Of a stretch of DNA of 64,000 bases, positions 48,550 to 60,961 are shown piece by piece. Under the pieces are notes generated by a model. That model had not been told where the DNA came from, did no database searches, and saw only the letters and a program-made list of their open reading frames with translations. The translations under genes were made by a program, and so were the position numbers. Position 1 is the stretch's first letter; the number at the start of each line of letters is the position of its first letter. Origin of the DNA: Cephalotrichum gorgonifer (lineage: Eukaryota; Ascomycota; Sordariomycetes; Microascales; Microascaceae); assembly GCA_900312665.1 (NCBI GenBank), contig ONZQ02000010.1:124001-188000 (forward strand), read 5' to 3'.

Positions 48550-48641
48550 GGACCCATGGCGCAACGGTAGCGCGTCAGATTCCAGTTACCAAAATAACAG
48601 GAATTTCCTGAAGGTTAAGCGTTCAAATCGCTTTGGGTTCA
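48550..48641 (+). tRNA. tRNA-Trp (anticodon CCA) with intron
   Basis: Acceptor GGACCCA (48550-48556) pairs with TGGGTTC at the 3' end; D arm GCGC-AACGGTA-GCGC; anticodon CCA at 48582-48584; T arm AAGCG-TTCAAAT-CGCTT; discriminator A. The A box (TGGCGCAACGG) and B box (GTTCAAATC) are good. A 20-nt intron (about 48586-48605) starts one base after the anticodon, as usual, and its GGAA (48600-48603) can pair with TTCC at the anticodon, giving the bulge-helix-bulge that the splicing endonuclease needs. One A-C mismatch closes the anticodon stem (31-39). A short T run follows as the Pol III terminator. Confidence 0.88.
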
Positions 48642-49196
48642 TCTTTTTGCCCCCCCCCCTCCTCCTGGCTCCACCCACCTCCCTTTCCATATTGATCGTA
48701 CCTCCTGGCCCCACAATCCGAAGGTCTTTTTTTTTTCTTCTCATTTCTTTTACCGCCTAGTTTTCCTTGGCATCTAGTCGGCTTACCAGGACGAGGTACT
48801 CGGAGGAATAGAAGGCATCGTCACGAAGCAACTGGACAGAAATGACTGACCGACCGATCAAAGGAATGTTTTTGCAGAATGAGAGACTGGAGAGAAGATT
48901 GGTGTGACACACTGTCTCCTGGTAGTATACTCCAGACTCATATATACTCGCAAGGTGCAGGGTGGGCCTGAGTGCGAGTTCATCGTAGCCAGGAGATTCC
49001 AGGGGCATTAAGTCATAGGACCCCCCCACGAAGTTCTAAACCCAGTATAATATATCTATCTGGCCTTTACTTTCTCGCCCCAGGCGAGAAGTGGGAACAC
49101 CCGCCTCGGCCGAGCTGGATATGTCCTCACCCCTATCCGAAGAAAACCCCCAGAGTTTATAGACCTAACTTCCCCCTCTCCCCTCCCAACATCCAT
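48642..49196. other. Spacer between tRNA-Trp and the zinc-cluster gene
   Basis: About 0.55 kb with C and T homopolymers and the 3' UTR of the minus-strand regulator. No gene. Confidence 0.5.
48643..48648 (+). terminator. Pol III terminator of tRNA-Trp
   Basis: A TCTTTTT tract begins two bases after the mature 3' end, typical for Pol III. Confidence 0.6.
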
Positions 49197-51457
49197 CTAT
49201 GGATGCTGAGGATACTGCGGGTGCTGAATCTGCTGCTGCATATGCTGCATCTGCTGCTGTTGCTGCTGCACCTCCGCAGCCCTCCTGTCCAACATCCCCC
49301 TCACCTCGCCCCCCATCCCCTCAAACACCTCCAGGAGCCTCAGCGCGTCCTCCCACCTCTCCCCGAACCTCGCCAGCGTCTCGTGCACGAACCTCATCGC
49401 CTTCATGCTCCTCTGCAGGTTATCCTCGAACTGCAGCTGGAAGAACCTGTGCGGCAGCGGCGGCGCGGGGACACCCCCGCCGTCGCTCTGCGGCATGAGG
49501 ACGGGACGGCCGGAGACGATGAGGTCGAAGGCGGCGCGGAGGAGGGACACAAGCTGCGTGCCGATGAAGTACACCCTCATGACGTCGTAGTAGGTCGTGA
49601 AGGGCGCGCTGCGGGTGTCGAACGCGGATTCGTGGACCTGCTCTATGAAGGAGACGGCGTGCTCGAAGAGGAGGGACTGCCGGTACTCGGTGGCCTGCGG
49701 CGCGCGGGTCGACGGCATCAGGCAGTAGACGTAGCTCCATTCCAGTTCCAGATTGAAGAGCCGCTGGACGTCGCTGGGGAGCGAGGGGGGCAGCAGCTCG
49801 GCCCACTCTCGCAGCTCGTGGCAGGCCTTCCAGAGGAAGGACTGACCGTCTGGGAGAACGGTCGTACCCGATTGGTAGAGTGTCTGGTACCATCCGGACT
49901 GGAGGCGTCGTAGCTGGAATAGGTGTAGCGCGGGGCTGTTCGACTGGGGCCCCCTGATGTGGCCCGATATCGACGGTATCCTCCCTAGCCCCGATGAGCT
50001 GGGTAGCGCAACGTCCACGGCAGAATCCGTGAAGGAGAAAGACCTTGCGTGGCCCATGCTCACGGTCCTGTTTATTGGGGGTTAGCTTGGATGGACATAC
50101 ACTCGAGCCGACGTTGGTGTCAGCTGCTTTCTGGAAACTGGCAACGTACCTGTCCAGCGCATAGACGCAGTGGAACATCTTCCGCCTTGTCTCAAGGTCG
50201 TTCTTGTCTCTCACATCGTGGGACGGGGGGTCCTGGTGGAGTCCCATCTCAAGGACTACCCGCGCCGTGAATCCCATGCAATGCCATGTATCGAAGTGCC
50301 TCGGATCGTACATGGCATACTGTGTAAGTAGGACGAGCGACGGGATGGTGCTCATAGCCCCTGGCGTCAGGACCTTCTCTGCATACGGCACAGCCCGCGC
50401 GATAAAGTCAACACCCCTGTTGTAGAATTCATCCTGGCTGGAGCGGCTCTGGGCGCTCGAAGCGACTGCGAGCACCGTCCAGAACAGCCAGTGGTCCGCG
50501 TTACTGAGCGCCTGGTCGCCTCCGGCCTGGTAGATGTTGTCCAGAGTCGCCCAGATGGCGGTTTCGGGAAATGCCGGGTACAGGGCGTAGATGTTGTCCA
50601 TGTAATACTGTACAAGTGCGTGCGCCTCCTGGCGGGGGGGCAGCGCGTCGTCCCTCGGGCTGGGGAGTCGGTGGCGGAAGCAGGATGCCGCCATGAGCTT
50701 TGCGAACGCCGACCCACCACTTATGGACGACTCGGCATCGCGCGACGTCGCTCCGACTGACCTATATGTCGTGCTTGGATTAGCGTTTTACCCTTTGAGT
50801 GTGAGGTCGCAGCCTCGTCTGGCGATGCCCGAAAGGGGCGGGGGTTGGGGTTGGGGTTCAACGGAGTGAGCGTCCAAAGGCAATTTCTTACAGTAGTCCG
50901 AAGTCTGACACCAGAGAGTCTAAGTCGGCTTTCTCTTGCTTCATCTCGGCCTTCCTCCTCACGGCAACCCTAATAGCTGCTAGCGAATCTTTACGATCTG
51001 GATTCGCGGGGAGTGGCTCCCCGTCGTGGAGAGCCATGGAAGCTTTTCGTTCCTTGGCATACCGGATCTGTTTCTCGAGCTTTTCGACCCGGAGCTCTAA
51101 TGCGGCTACGTAGCTGAAGATATGGGTCAGCTTTCTTTTTTCCCCGGCGCCGGTGACAGTCGGGCTGGGAGGGCTAGCAAACCTCCGTTCTTTGCCCCGG
51201 GCAAACTGGTCGCTGGCGCTTGAACATTCGTTCGCCCGCCCTGCCTTCTCACAGGCCGAGCAGGCGGGCAGCTTGCCATCGCACTTGACTTTAGCGGAAC
51301 GACCTTGATCGGAGTTAGTAGCTGGATATAGAGAGGTAGATAGAAAGGCCGCGGGAGCTGTGTAAGCGTTGGCTGGGTGTCCCTCACATCTTGAACAAGC
51401 CGAAACGGGCCGTGACACCCTCAAGAGAGGGTTGTCGATGAGACTAGAGTGAGGCAT
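49197..51457 (-). CDS. Zn2Cys6 transcription factor
   Basis: Nuclear zinc-cluster regulator of 654 aa. Exons on the minus strand: 51457-51388, 51303-50892, 50761-50150 and 50067-49197; phases agree throughout. The first intron cuts the codon of the second zinc Cys; once joined, the cluster is canonical: C21-x2-C24-x6-C31-x6-C38-x2-C41-x8-C50. A coiled-coil dimerisation segment (YVAALELRVEKLEKQI) follows. The middle homology region includes YMDNIYALYPAF, FYNRGVDFIARAVPYA and FTARVVLEMGLHQ. The C-terminus is Gln/His-rich (QQQQQMQHMQQQ), a possible activation segment. It sits next to a gene-free stretch; targets are unknown. Confidence 0.88.
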
Positions 51458-51695
51458 TGTGAGTTTGATAAGGGAAAGGTAGGTCTGGTGTTGGAAGGTA
51501 GCTCTGTCGGGGGATATGAGGCATGTGTTGGGAGAAGGAGTATGATATTGAGTAGGGGGGGAGAGAAAATGTCCTCGTCGTGGGATATATTCGTGTGGAT
51601 CGTATGGTTATGTATGGATGAAGGGCGACAGAACGGGTTGTTCCACAAAGGGCTCAAGTGATGACCGCTTAAGGCTCAGAAACGCCGCTCGTCTC

Positions 51696-51750
51696 GATCT
51701 GGACCTGGACCTGGACCTGGACCTGGACCTGGATCTGGATCTGGATCCGG
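51696..51750 (+). repeat. CTGGAC/CTGGAT hexamer tandem repeat
   Basis: About eight consecutive 6-bp units, the last three with T in place of C, 240 bp upstream of the second zinc-cluster gene's start. Confidence 0.85.
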
Positions 51751-51875
51751 GAGGGAAATCAACTATGGGGCTAGAGTTGAACAGGTGGTCATTCTTGTGC
51801 TAATCCCATGGCGCGGGTACCTTGAAGAGCCGTATGCGGGTGTACTCGTAGAGGCGCCGTTTAAGGTGGGATGGG

Positions 51876-51905
51876 GATGAGATGAGATGAGATGAGATGA
51901 GAGGA
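51876..51905 (+). repeat. GATGA pentamer tandem repeat
   Basis: Five or more units of GATGA in a row, decaying into GAGGA. Confidence 0.8.
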
Positions 51906-52291
51906 GAGTCGAGGTCAATCAATCAACCCCACCCTTTATCGTTAATATCGTTGGTCAGGGTATTCTCCGCAGGCTGGGTAGGTTAGGGTAGGATAGTTCG
52001 GTGGTTAATATCCCGTCGTCGAAGAGTAACACGGCTAGCGGAAGTAATAAACTCGTGGGACAGCGGACAGTTTATCGTGCGCACGGCAAGAGAGTGTGTA
52101 CAAACCACGAGGAAACGCGATGCGCCGTGGAGCAGGAAGGCGGATGGATGGATGGACTGGAAGCGGGATGAGTGGGGTGGCTAGGAAGCTCTCTCCATTC
52201 GCGCCTCGTTGTGGTACTGTAGTGTACTCCTACCTCGAAGTGTCTTGGTGGGGCAATTGGTCCCGTCCGAATGCTTGGTCATTACCCCTCA

Positions 52292-54574
52292 TACAAGTAC
52301 TGGAAGTTGGTAGGCTAGATCGTCTTTGCCCCTCCCGTCGACTCCGGGTACTTGTACAGGTACTCCGTGCGTTGTGCTTGTACTTGCTCTGGTACGAATG
52401 AGAAGTATCGCCTGGTTGAACTGAAGGATGGATGGCGTTTTGGATGCTGAGTGATAGACTGGGCCACTCAGGATGCATGCAGTCGTAGTCGTCGTCGTAG
52501 GGCCACATATGCCTGCAGTAGAAAGATGAAACGATTGTATGAGCCTAATGCATCTTTCCCAAGCACCCTGCAATGTTCCCGCTCTTATTCGATGCTTAGA
52601 CAGGTATGAGTACTTGCGGCTTACAAGTACTTACACGAGCATCTCACGTGATATATCGAACCCCCCTTGGCACCCCTGATGCTGGCAAGCAAGACCCGCA
52701 CAAGTGCACACGTAGATTACTCGTCGGATGAGAGAGCACGATATGCAGATCGGCATTGATACTATCTTGCGATTTTGAGGATTCTAGAATGGTCCTCGGG
52801 CTGTGAGCGAATACAAGTAACTGCTGCCCCAATCCTCCTCGGTCTCGGGGTGGTCCCAATCCCTTAGTTTCCTTGGCCCCTTCCAATACGCGTACGCATC
52901 CGGAGAGCACCTTATCTCCACTTGTTTCCTAACCGTTCTTATGGTGTTGCTTTTTTGTTCGGTCTTTTATAATACTTAGTAATATTTCCTCAGCATGGAA
53001 GCTCGGTCCGCTGCCCCTCCCCTCCATTCGCCGCCAACAAGGTGTGCTCCTTGTGATGTTACTGGGCCATGGGACGGACTCCAGCCAGCGAACTTTGTCC
53101 GTTTGCATTGAAACAAAGCAAGAAAAAACTGCACATGCCGCCTCAATATGCCGTCCGTCCGGAGGCTCTCGAAGGGCCCCATTTAGAAGTATAAGTACTT
53201 GGCCGACGGGAGCTGGGGTATTATAGCTTCAAGCCGTACTGCCTGTTCAGGGTTGGTGCCCCAGATCTTGAAGCCAATCCCCCTGTACACTACTATTATT
53301 AGTAGGGCGGCAGTGGGGATCATCCTTTGTAATAGGGTGCTCTTGAGAGGCTCACTCTCGCCGAGTGCTGTTTCTTGTCCGCCAGGAAGTTGGGTCAGTC
53401 ACCCACCACTTTCATGTTCGTTGCTTCTCAAACCTATGGATGTACAAGCAATCGCTCTGACCGCTAATACCTCTGGTTGCGCCCACACTTGCATGCCTTG
53501 CGAGGTCTCGCTGGCACTGTTGAAGACCTCCAAGTGCAAGTACTGCAAAGGGCTGGCCTGCATGCAGGATGCGTCGAGTCTGTGTTAAATGGCGGGATCC
53601 GAAGTACCTCGATGTTGCCCACCTGGACAGTTAATTGGCAATGCCTGCCCGGTTTACTCTCCCACGAGTACTCGTAGATACATGTACTACATTTTTTCCA
53701 GGGCTTTTCTTTTCTTTCTCGGCTCCTACGTCTGAGTCTCAACCACGCCTGTTTGTCCCTGTACCGCGCTTACGAGTACTTGTACTTGTACGAATATCCA
53801 TGGTTCAAGGAAGGAAACTAATACTGAATCCGTCCTATTCCCCATTTTTTCCCTCTCCTTGGTCGTTCAACACATCCATATATTGGATATCCACACTTCT
53901 TCTCCCTTTCGTTATCCTGCCACGACTCCATACTGTTGTATTGCGACTACGAGTACTTCGTATACTTGTACAATCCGTGAAAGTCAAAAGTGGCACTACA
54001 GGGCGCGAAGCAATGTGATTCGGGGAGTGAAGCAACGTCCCCTTCCTAGTTTATTAAGCGCTTTCCAAAGCAAGGACAAGGAACGCACGGAACGCGCTTC
54101 TTCCGCTTCTTCCGCCGTTACTGTTGCTTGTACTCTCTGTTATCCAGCCCCTTGGCCTGTGCCTCGCGACCTGGGTACCCCGTTTGCAAGGAAAGGGTCG
54201 CCGAGGAAGGAAGACAAAGGTTGAGCGACGTGAATCCCACTGGCGGGGTGAGGGTGAAGGGTACTTGTATGTACAACCACAAGCCCAAGCATGGCCACGG
54301 CCAAGGGAGAATTGCACCATTCATTGCATTGCATTGCGCTGGCCGCCTGGGCAAACGAGCAGCCCCTGACCAGCAGCCCTATATTGTCCTAGTAACTACT
54401 CCTACCCCTACTCCGACATGTTCGAGTTCCGAAACGAGGCGGCGAGTGGTTGAGTTCGAAGCGTTTACAAGCATAAGCATTGGGAATTGAAACCATGGGA
54501 CCACCGAAATAAAGCGGAGAAAAGGCGCGGGGTCCATGCCATAGCCCCTCGAAAGAGCCTACAAGTACAAGTAC
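52292..54574. repeat. Second cluster of dispersed TACRAGTA motifs
   Basis: Copies read by eye at 52292, 52349, 52622, 53669, 53771-53790 (three overlapping units, TACGAGTACTTGTACTTGTA), 53948, 53963, 54262 and 54560-54573 (TACAAG repeated twice, then TA). The 6-bp step between overlapping copies is clear here. Confidence 0.8.
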
Positions 54575-54835
54575 CTTAAAGAGACGTCATCCAATTTCCA
54601 ACGATCCCACCTGCCCGCTCCTCGACAACTCCGCAAGCTCGACCCATCAACCCCAAGCCAAAAAAACAGAACAAAACAAGCCCTCTTTCCCCCCGCCCCC
54701 TTCCAAAAAAGAAAGCCCCCGAGTTACGGAATTGAACAGTTCGCCGGTTACTCTGTCATCGCGAGACGGCCTTCCCCTCGCCTCGGGAAACGAAAGAGAG
54801 CTCCAGGGCGGCCGTATCAGCTTCCGTTCTCCGCT

Positions 54836-57800
54836 ATGCTCGAGGCCCACGAGCTGATGGACCCCGCTGCCATCTTCCAGCAGCAAGCCTTCCTTGGACC
54901 AGCCCCAGTCCCGCCCCAACAGACACCCCCCCGAGTCTCGCGCCGTCCAGCCCCGAACCGGGGCCGCGGTGATAGCTCGGAAACTGATGGCTCCTCTCAT
55001 CGAGTCGCCCACACTCTCACGGCCTGCTGTCGGTGCCGCCAGGTAAGCTGTGTTACGAGTGTCGACTCTCTTCCTACCCGCCTCTTGCAACCAACCCCTC
55101 TCCTCTTCCCCTCTCTTCCCCTCTCTCCCCCTCTAGCTCCGTAAATCCCGGCGATGCACTCTTCACACGATGGATCTTTCTTTAGTCCAGTATGGCCAAT
55201 TACCAGCGCGATTGCTAACGCGATGTGTCCCGACGTAGAGGAAGACGAGATGCGACCCATCCCTCCCTCGCTGCCTCCCCTGCGAACGATCCGGATCCAT
55301 CTGCGAATACTACGATACCACAAAGGGCAAGAAGATCGGCCGCCACTATGTCATCAAGCTCCAGGACCGAGTCCGGCAACTGGAAGCCGAAATGCGTGCC
55401 CTCACGGAGGAGGAGGGCGACTTTTCGCACAATCGCGATGAGCTCGTGCGCCGCGGCGGCCTTGTGCGACTGAGCGGCGGGGACGAGTCCCTCCGATACC
55501 TTGGCCCCAGCAGTGGTATTGCCATGTCGCGGCTGCTGATGGAGGAGGCCAAGGTGTTTACCGACTCGAAGCACATCTCGGAGCTTATACCTGAGGTGCG
55601 CGCGAGGAGGGAGAAGAGGAAACAGTCGGTTGTCATGACCGGAACCGGGACCGGGACGATGGGGGCTGCGCCGAGGAGAAAGAGCACGTACCCCATGTTC
55701 AGCGAGCATGCTGCGCCAAATCTCCCATCGCGACAGGTCGTGGATAGGTTAGTCGAGGTGTTTTGTCAAAGAGGTAAGGAACCGCTGGGGAGGCCTGCCA
55801 ACGACCATGTCCCACAATTTGTGTCTGGAACAACAGCTGACACGCTCCAGGTCAAATATTATGGCCTGTACTCCACGAGAAGCAACTCGCCAAGGACCTG
55901 GAAGACGTGTACGCCGGAAGCGATGATCCTTACAAGAACTACGTTGTCCGCATGGTCATTGCCATCAGCCTGCATAAGCTCGAGGCCCAGTACGCCGGCC
56001 TCGCCGACAGCTACTACCTCGCAGCGATGCAGCTCTTCGAGGAGGTGATCCGTCCGAGGGACCTAAAGTCTCTCCAGTGCCTGATATTGATCGGCCAGTA
56101 CTCTCTTCTCACCCCTGCGAGGATGGCCATCTACTTCGTCCTCGGCCTAGCTACTCGCATCTGCCTCGCAACGGGCCTCTGCTTCGAGAGGACGATATCG
56201 GCGGCCCACGATCAGGGATTGGAGAGCGCCCTGACGCTAGACCTGCGGCGCCGCCTGAGCTGGATAATTATGTCGATGGAGTTCGGCCTGTCCCAGGCCA
56301 TGGGGAGGCCGAACGGCTTCGGCCAGACCCACGACGAGATCGACGTCGGCTTCTTCTCCGCCCTCCCTGACGAGAACATCACGGAAGATGGCCTCTTGCC
56401 TGGCCCCGAGAGCGAGGCGAAGCTGGTGGCCATTCACCACTTCAGGATGATGATGATAGACGCTGAGATCCGCCGAGAGCTTTACGAGCCTCACGGGACC
56501 GGGCCTTCGGACGACTCCCACCCTTGGTTTGCGCATATGGAGCAGAAGATCGAGGCGTGGCTGGAAGGGTCCCCGCAGAAGCTTGATTGGTGCAAACAAT
56601 GGTATGTCTCGGCGCCGACGTGCGATACCGAATACGCGAGAAGTTGTTGGCGCAAACTAACCATGTATTCGGCAACAGGTTCACTAGCCGGTACTATCAA
56701 CTAAGGATCTTCCTTTTTAGGCCCTCTCCTCAAGTAACCCAGCCGTCGCCTAGCGCGGCGGAGAAGTGCTATGACGGGGCTGCGTACATCATCAAGGTGT
56801 CCAAACAGCAGATGGAGAAGGGCGCCGTGGATGTCACCTGGATATTCCTCCTGAACCTGTACATGTCGTTGAACATTCTGCTATGGTCCGTGTCCTACCC
56901 TAACATCCGCGAGGCCCACCAGCGCGAGGAAGTCGAGGAGCTGGTGGATGTCACGCTGGACATGCTCGAGCAGTGCACCGACCGCTGGCCCGGGACCGAG
57001 CCGGCCGCGAACCTGTATTCCGTTCTCTCGCGTGCCTGCCTGCAGGTCTACGACTCGCCACCCGCTGCCCGCGCGAACGCGGACCTGAGCGCCTTTAGCA
57101 CCCCGGCGCCCTTCCCCGATCCCAACGAACCTCCGAGTTCCACAGAGACCACGCCTGTGGCCGCGGTGGCCTCTCAGCGGGGGAACTTCAGCGTGCCCCC
57201 GCAGTTCGGCTACGTCTTCCAGCAGCAAGCAGGGGCCGTGGACCCGGCGTTTTCCTTCGCAAACACCTTCTCGCAGCAAGGCCCTGTCGGACCGCTGGGC
57301 CCCACCTTCCGCTCCAACTCCATCTTCTTCAACCCACCCAGCACCGACGGTTCTGGGGGCCGGCGGTTCTCCCATTTCGCCCCCGACTTCGCGGCCGAGT
57401 CCACCGGAGACGACGCAACGCCGCCGGCGACAACGACACCCAACGCCACGGCAGCCACGCCGCCGTCGGTCGTCGACGTATCCTCGATGCCGACCCCGCC
57501 CGACTCCGTCAACCTCTCAGCTGTCTCCCCGGCCGCCCCACCTGCCTCAACTCCCATTATGTCCCAGCAGCAGACGCCCTCCTCCATGAACTCCACGCCC
57601 ATGACCCTCCCCGCCTCCCCGCAGCCTATGCACAGCTCCCCGGCCTTCCCCCCATCCTCCCAGCCGCCGCCGCAGCAGCAGCAGCCCCTGCCATCGGACT
57701 GGTACAACCCGCCCTTCACGGCCCCCTTCTCCTTCCCCACCTCCAACCCCTTCTTCCCCCCAACCAGCGGCGCCGCCGGCACTCAGCAGGTGCCATACGC

Positions 57801-58005
57801 ATCGCCCACGCCCCTAGGCGGCCCGCTGGTCTCGCCGTTCGGGGGCGGCTTCGACGGCATGGGCATGAACGTGGACATGTACGCGCGGCAGGGGAGCCTG
57901 AGCCAGGGGCAGCAGACGGAGTTGATGCAGACGCTCGAGAGCGCCGGCGTGGGGGAGATTGATGCGCTTCTGAGCCTTGGCGGGCAGGGGAATGTCTGGG
58001 TCTAG
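54836..58005 (+). CDS. Zn2Cys6 transcription factor with long Pro/Gln-rich tail
   Basis: Nuclear regulator of 939 aa. Exons 54836-55042, 55239-55773, 55851-56601 and 56679-58005 fit in phase. The first intron (196 bp, long for this window) lies inside the zinc cluster between CRQ and RKTRC; joined, it reads C64-x2-C67-x6-C74-x6-C81-x2-C84-x6-C91. YDTTKGKKIGRHYVIKLQDR and a short coiled coil follow, then the fungal middle homology region (about 270-560) with FVLGLATRICLATGLCFER and LDLRRRLSWIIMSMEFGLSQ. Residues about 600-939 are disordered and rich in Pro, Ser, Thr and Gln (QSQPPPQQQQPL type), a likely activation domain. I do not assign an orthologue. Confidence 0.9.
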
Positions 58006-58695
58006 TTCTTTTGTATTTCTTTTCTTTTATCTTTTCTTTTCTCCAATTTCTTCTTCTCCTTCCCTTTGAGGGCTTCTTCTTTTTACTTTTTTTTTTTGGC
58101 ACCGCGCGTACATATATCTTGGGAATTTCTGATACCTGGTTTCTGATTGATCTCTATGTATATGTTTTATATAAATGACGAGTTAACAAGTAAGGGATGG
58201 GGCAAGGAATGGCAAGTAGCCAAAGGGGGGGGAAGACATAGGATGACCATGATAACGGTAACGGCCGACCCCCTTTTGATGGGAATCCAAGCTTTTAAGC
58301 AAAAAATAGACATTTTTTGGCTTGGCGTGTTTCTTTTTTTTCTTTCGCTTTGACCTCGGAATTAATCTTCAGACTTGGCCTCAGCGAAACGCCAGATATC
58401 GATGCTTTTGTAGCAGCTACACAGCTTAGGAGTATACCCATCACTAACCCCTTACTCACTCATCCACCCTCGATGTATCCCATGTTGCGGGAGCTAACAT
58501 AGCCCCCTATTCTCTTAGGGTCCATACATAGATATACACGGGATATCTACTCGTATACTACTAGTAACCATTCCCCGTCGCTGGCCGCTTAGCATCCCGC
58601 TACCCGCTTCTCGTTATTCGCTGGCACCAAGCAACTTGGCTCTAACGACGACCACCACAAGGATGCGAACGGCAGCATAGTCTGCAAGAGGAATT
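58006..58695. other. Convergent 3' spacer
   Basis: About 0.7 kb of T-rich and purine-rich sequence between two converging genes. No gene seen. Confidence 0.55.
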
Positions 58696-60961
58696 TCAAG
58701 CCTGCCCGTTCACGTCCTTCCCCCCCTCCTCCACATTCCTAGCCCCCTTCCCCACCGTCCTCCTCTTCTTCTTCGCGGTTCCGGTACTCACAAACGGCAC
58801 GTCGGTGATCCACCTCGCGATGAGAAGCGCCCGGTCCGTGACGATGGGGTATTCCTTCCCGTCGTCCGCTACGGACCACCTCGTCAGCGCCCTCCCGGCC
58901 CCGGACGCCCTCCCGCCCCTCCCCTCGTCGCTCCGCACACTGCCCTCCCCCTTCAGGTCGGGGTTGCCCCCCTCGTGACTGTCCCCGCACGAGCAGTTCG
59001 GGGGGTGGGGGATCGACGGCAGCGGCGCGGGCGCGCAGAGGGCGTCCCACGGTCGCGCGAAAGAGGACGCCAGCTCCGTCTTCTCGAGAATGTCTACGAA
59101 GTCCGCCCGCGCGGCGGACCGACTGGCCTGGAACACGGGATATGCATCTGCGATGCGGGCCAGCCTCGCGACGTTGTGGGCGTGGCGGATGAGCTCCGTC
59201 CTCGAGGTCTGCAGCAGGCAATGGCAAAGGAGAAGGGAGTGTAACGCCTCGGTGAGGAGAGGGTGGTAGGTACAAGCCTCGACCGTCAGCGACTTGGCGG
59301 GTGAACCATAAGAGTCGGCGGGGGGGTATGGGGGGATGTCGGTGGGGGGCGTGGCGGAGAAGAGGTCAGATATCTGGTAGACAACCTCGGGCGCGATATG
59401 TCCTGATTGGACGTGCCGTGGGTTCCTGTTCCCCGACGCCGCCTGCCCTATCTTCTCTGTGAAGTCAGCCACAGCCTCTTGCGGCATGTGGGGGGTATAT
59501 TCTAGGTGTGATAGGAAGGCGAGGAAATCCTTGAGCGCGCGCCGAGCGTGGGTTTTCACCGTCTTCCTCGAATCAAGCGTCTCCTGCTCTCCCAACTCGG
59601 GGCGCTGTTGCAGGACAGGCGAACCGTGAGGGAGGCCCGTGTCGTATCCACCTGCCGCCGCGACCGCATCGCCCATGAGAGACGACGATGGGAGGTCGGG
59701 GAAGTCGGCGGGGGTGAGCACGATAGTATCCCTGACATGATCGCACGCGAGCGCAAGGTAGGCGCATGCCCTCATGAAGAGGAGCTGCGGAACAAGACTA
59801 CTCGGTTGGTCCTCCTCTCGTAGCCTGACGTCCGGTGGCCTCTTGCCGCTGGCGTGGCCGTTCCGTAATGTCGGGGAGGACTGCGAGTCAGGAGGCGGGG
59901 TCGGCGCCGGCGCCGGTGCTGGGGGTATGGGTTCATGCCGTCCCCCGTATACACGGTGTACATCGAGCGCCTTCGTGAAATCGCTAATAGCACCACTAAA
60001 GTTAAGCATGAAGCCGCGGATCATGGCGCGCGTGCGGTAGGGCTCCGGGTCGGTAGGGCACTCCGATATGATTTCGTTCAGCGGCTGGAGGCTCGTGTGG
60101 TCCGCCAGCTGCCTTGACGGTATCTTCTCGTGGAAGAAGTGCACGTATTTCCCGTCCACCTCGTCGCGGTTCCTCTGTAGCACGGTCGACCCGATATCGT
60201 CTAATGTCGAGGCACCCTGCATCGTCGCCACACTGCATGCTATCTCATCGAGGCGATAGGCACGGGCGAGCTTCTGACATGCCTGGAGGTTTATACGGTA
60301 TTTTCGTTCCCGACTTAGCTTCGTGCCATGCTGGCCGGGGCCAGGTCCGCCCAAGCCCATGTACGAGCCGCCGGCCCCATAGCCACCGCTCCCCCCTTGA
60401 AGTGGAACATCGCTCGCTGCCCTGACGGCAAGATCCGTTGCCTCCTCGACCAGCTTTCGTATTTTGATAGCGTCGTAAAATACCGCGGGGTCGATGGGGT
60501 GCGGGCGTGGGGTGTTGTAGTTGACGTTCGCCATGGTCTCGAGGATCTCAATGGGCATCTGCAGCCATGGCCCATGGAAACAGGCTATATACCTCCAGTG
60601 TCTTGGGGCGCATTAGCAAATACAGTACTTGTAGTCGAGTATAAGAGGGCCGTGGGTATACAGGTGGGGTGGGCATCATGTACTATAGACTATAGTTGGG
60701 GACCAGAGGCTTCGGGACGGAGAGTGAGGCGGCGGGCTCGTTTTGCGCATACTTATTTCGACATATTACCAGCGGTGACGAAGGCGAGAACGGAGAAGCG
60801 GGCTTCTTTCCCTTGCTCGACTTGGGCTCCTTCTTCGTCACGGACATGGAGGGTACGGGACCCGTCGCGGCATGGGGAGCCATCGTGGGACTGGACTTGG
60901 TAGTCGCGGAGGGGTGCTCCTCAGTAGACTGGTCGGTACTCGTAGTCTTCTTCTTCCCCAT
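58696..60961 (-). CDS. Conserved fungal protein of unknown function, TPR-like
   Basis: 704-aa protein from two minus-strand exons, 60961-60753 and 60601-58696; the intron (GTATGC...AAG) splits the codon just before HWRYIACFHGPW, and the joined ICRNKHWRY motif supports the model. The N-terminus is Lys/Ser-rich (MGKKKTTSTDQ), then the compact block FHGPWLQMPIEILETMANVN and ATDLAVRAASDV. A stretch near residues 225-260 (EPYRTRAMIRGFMLNFSGAISDFTKAL) is TPR-like. The rest alternates helical and Pro/Gly-rich segments, with a lone Cys group (NCSCGD) and a basic C-terminus (KKKRRTVGK). I recall similar sequences only as uncharacterised fungal proteins, so no function is claimed. The intron holds a dispersed-motif copy at 60625-60633. 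Confidence 0.8.

Larger units (their letters stand above)
51458..54835. other. 3.4-kb gene-free divergent region between two zinc-cluster genes
   Basis: No supportable gene. Holds a CTGGAC tandem repeat, a GATGA tandem repeat and the second dense cluster of the dispersed TACRAGTA motif (52292-54574). Confidence 0.6.
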
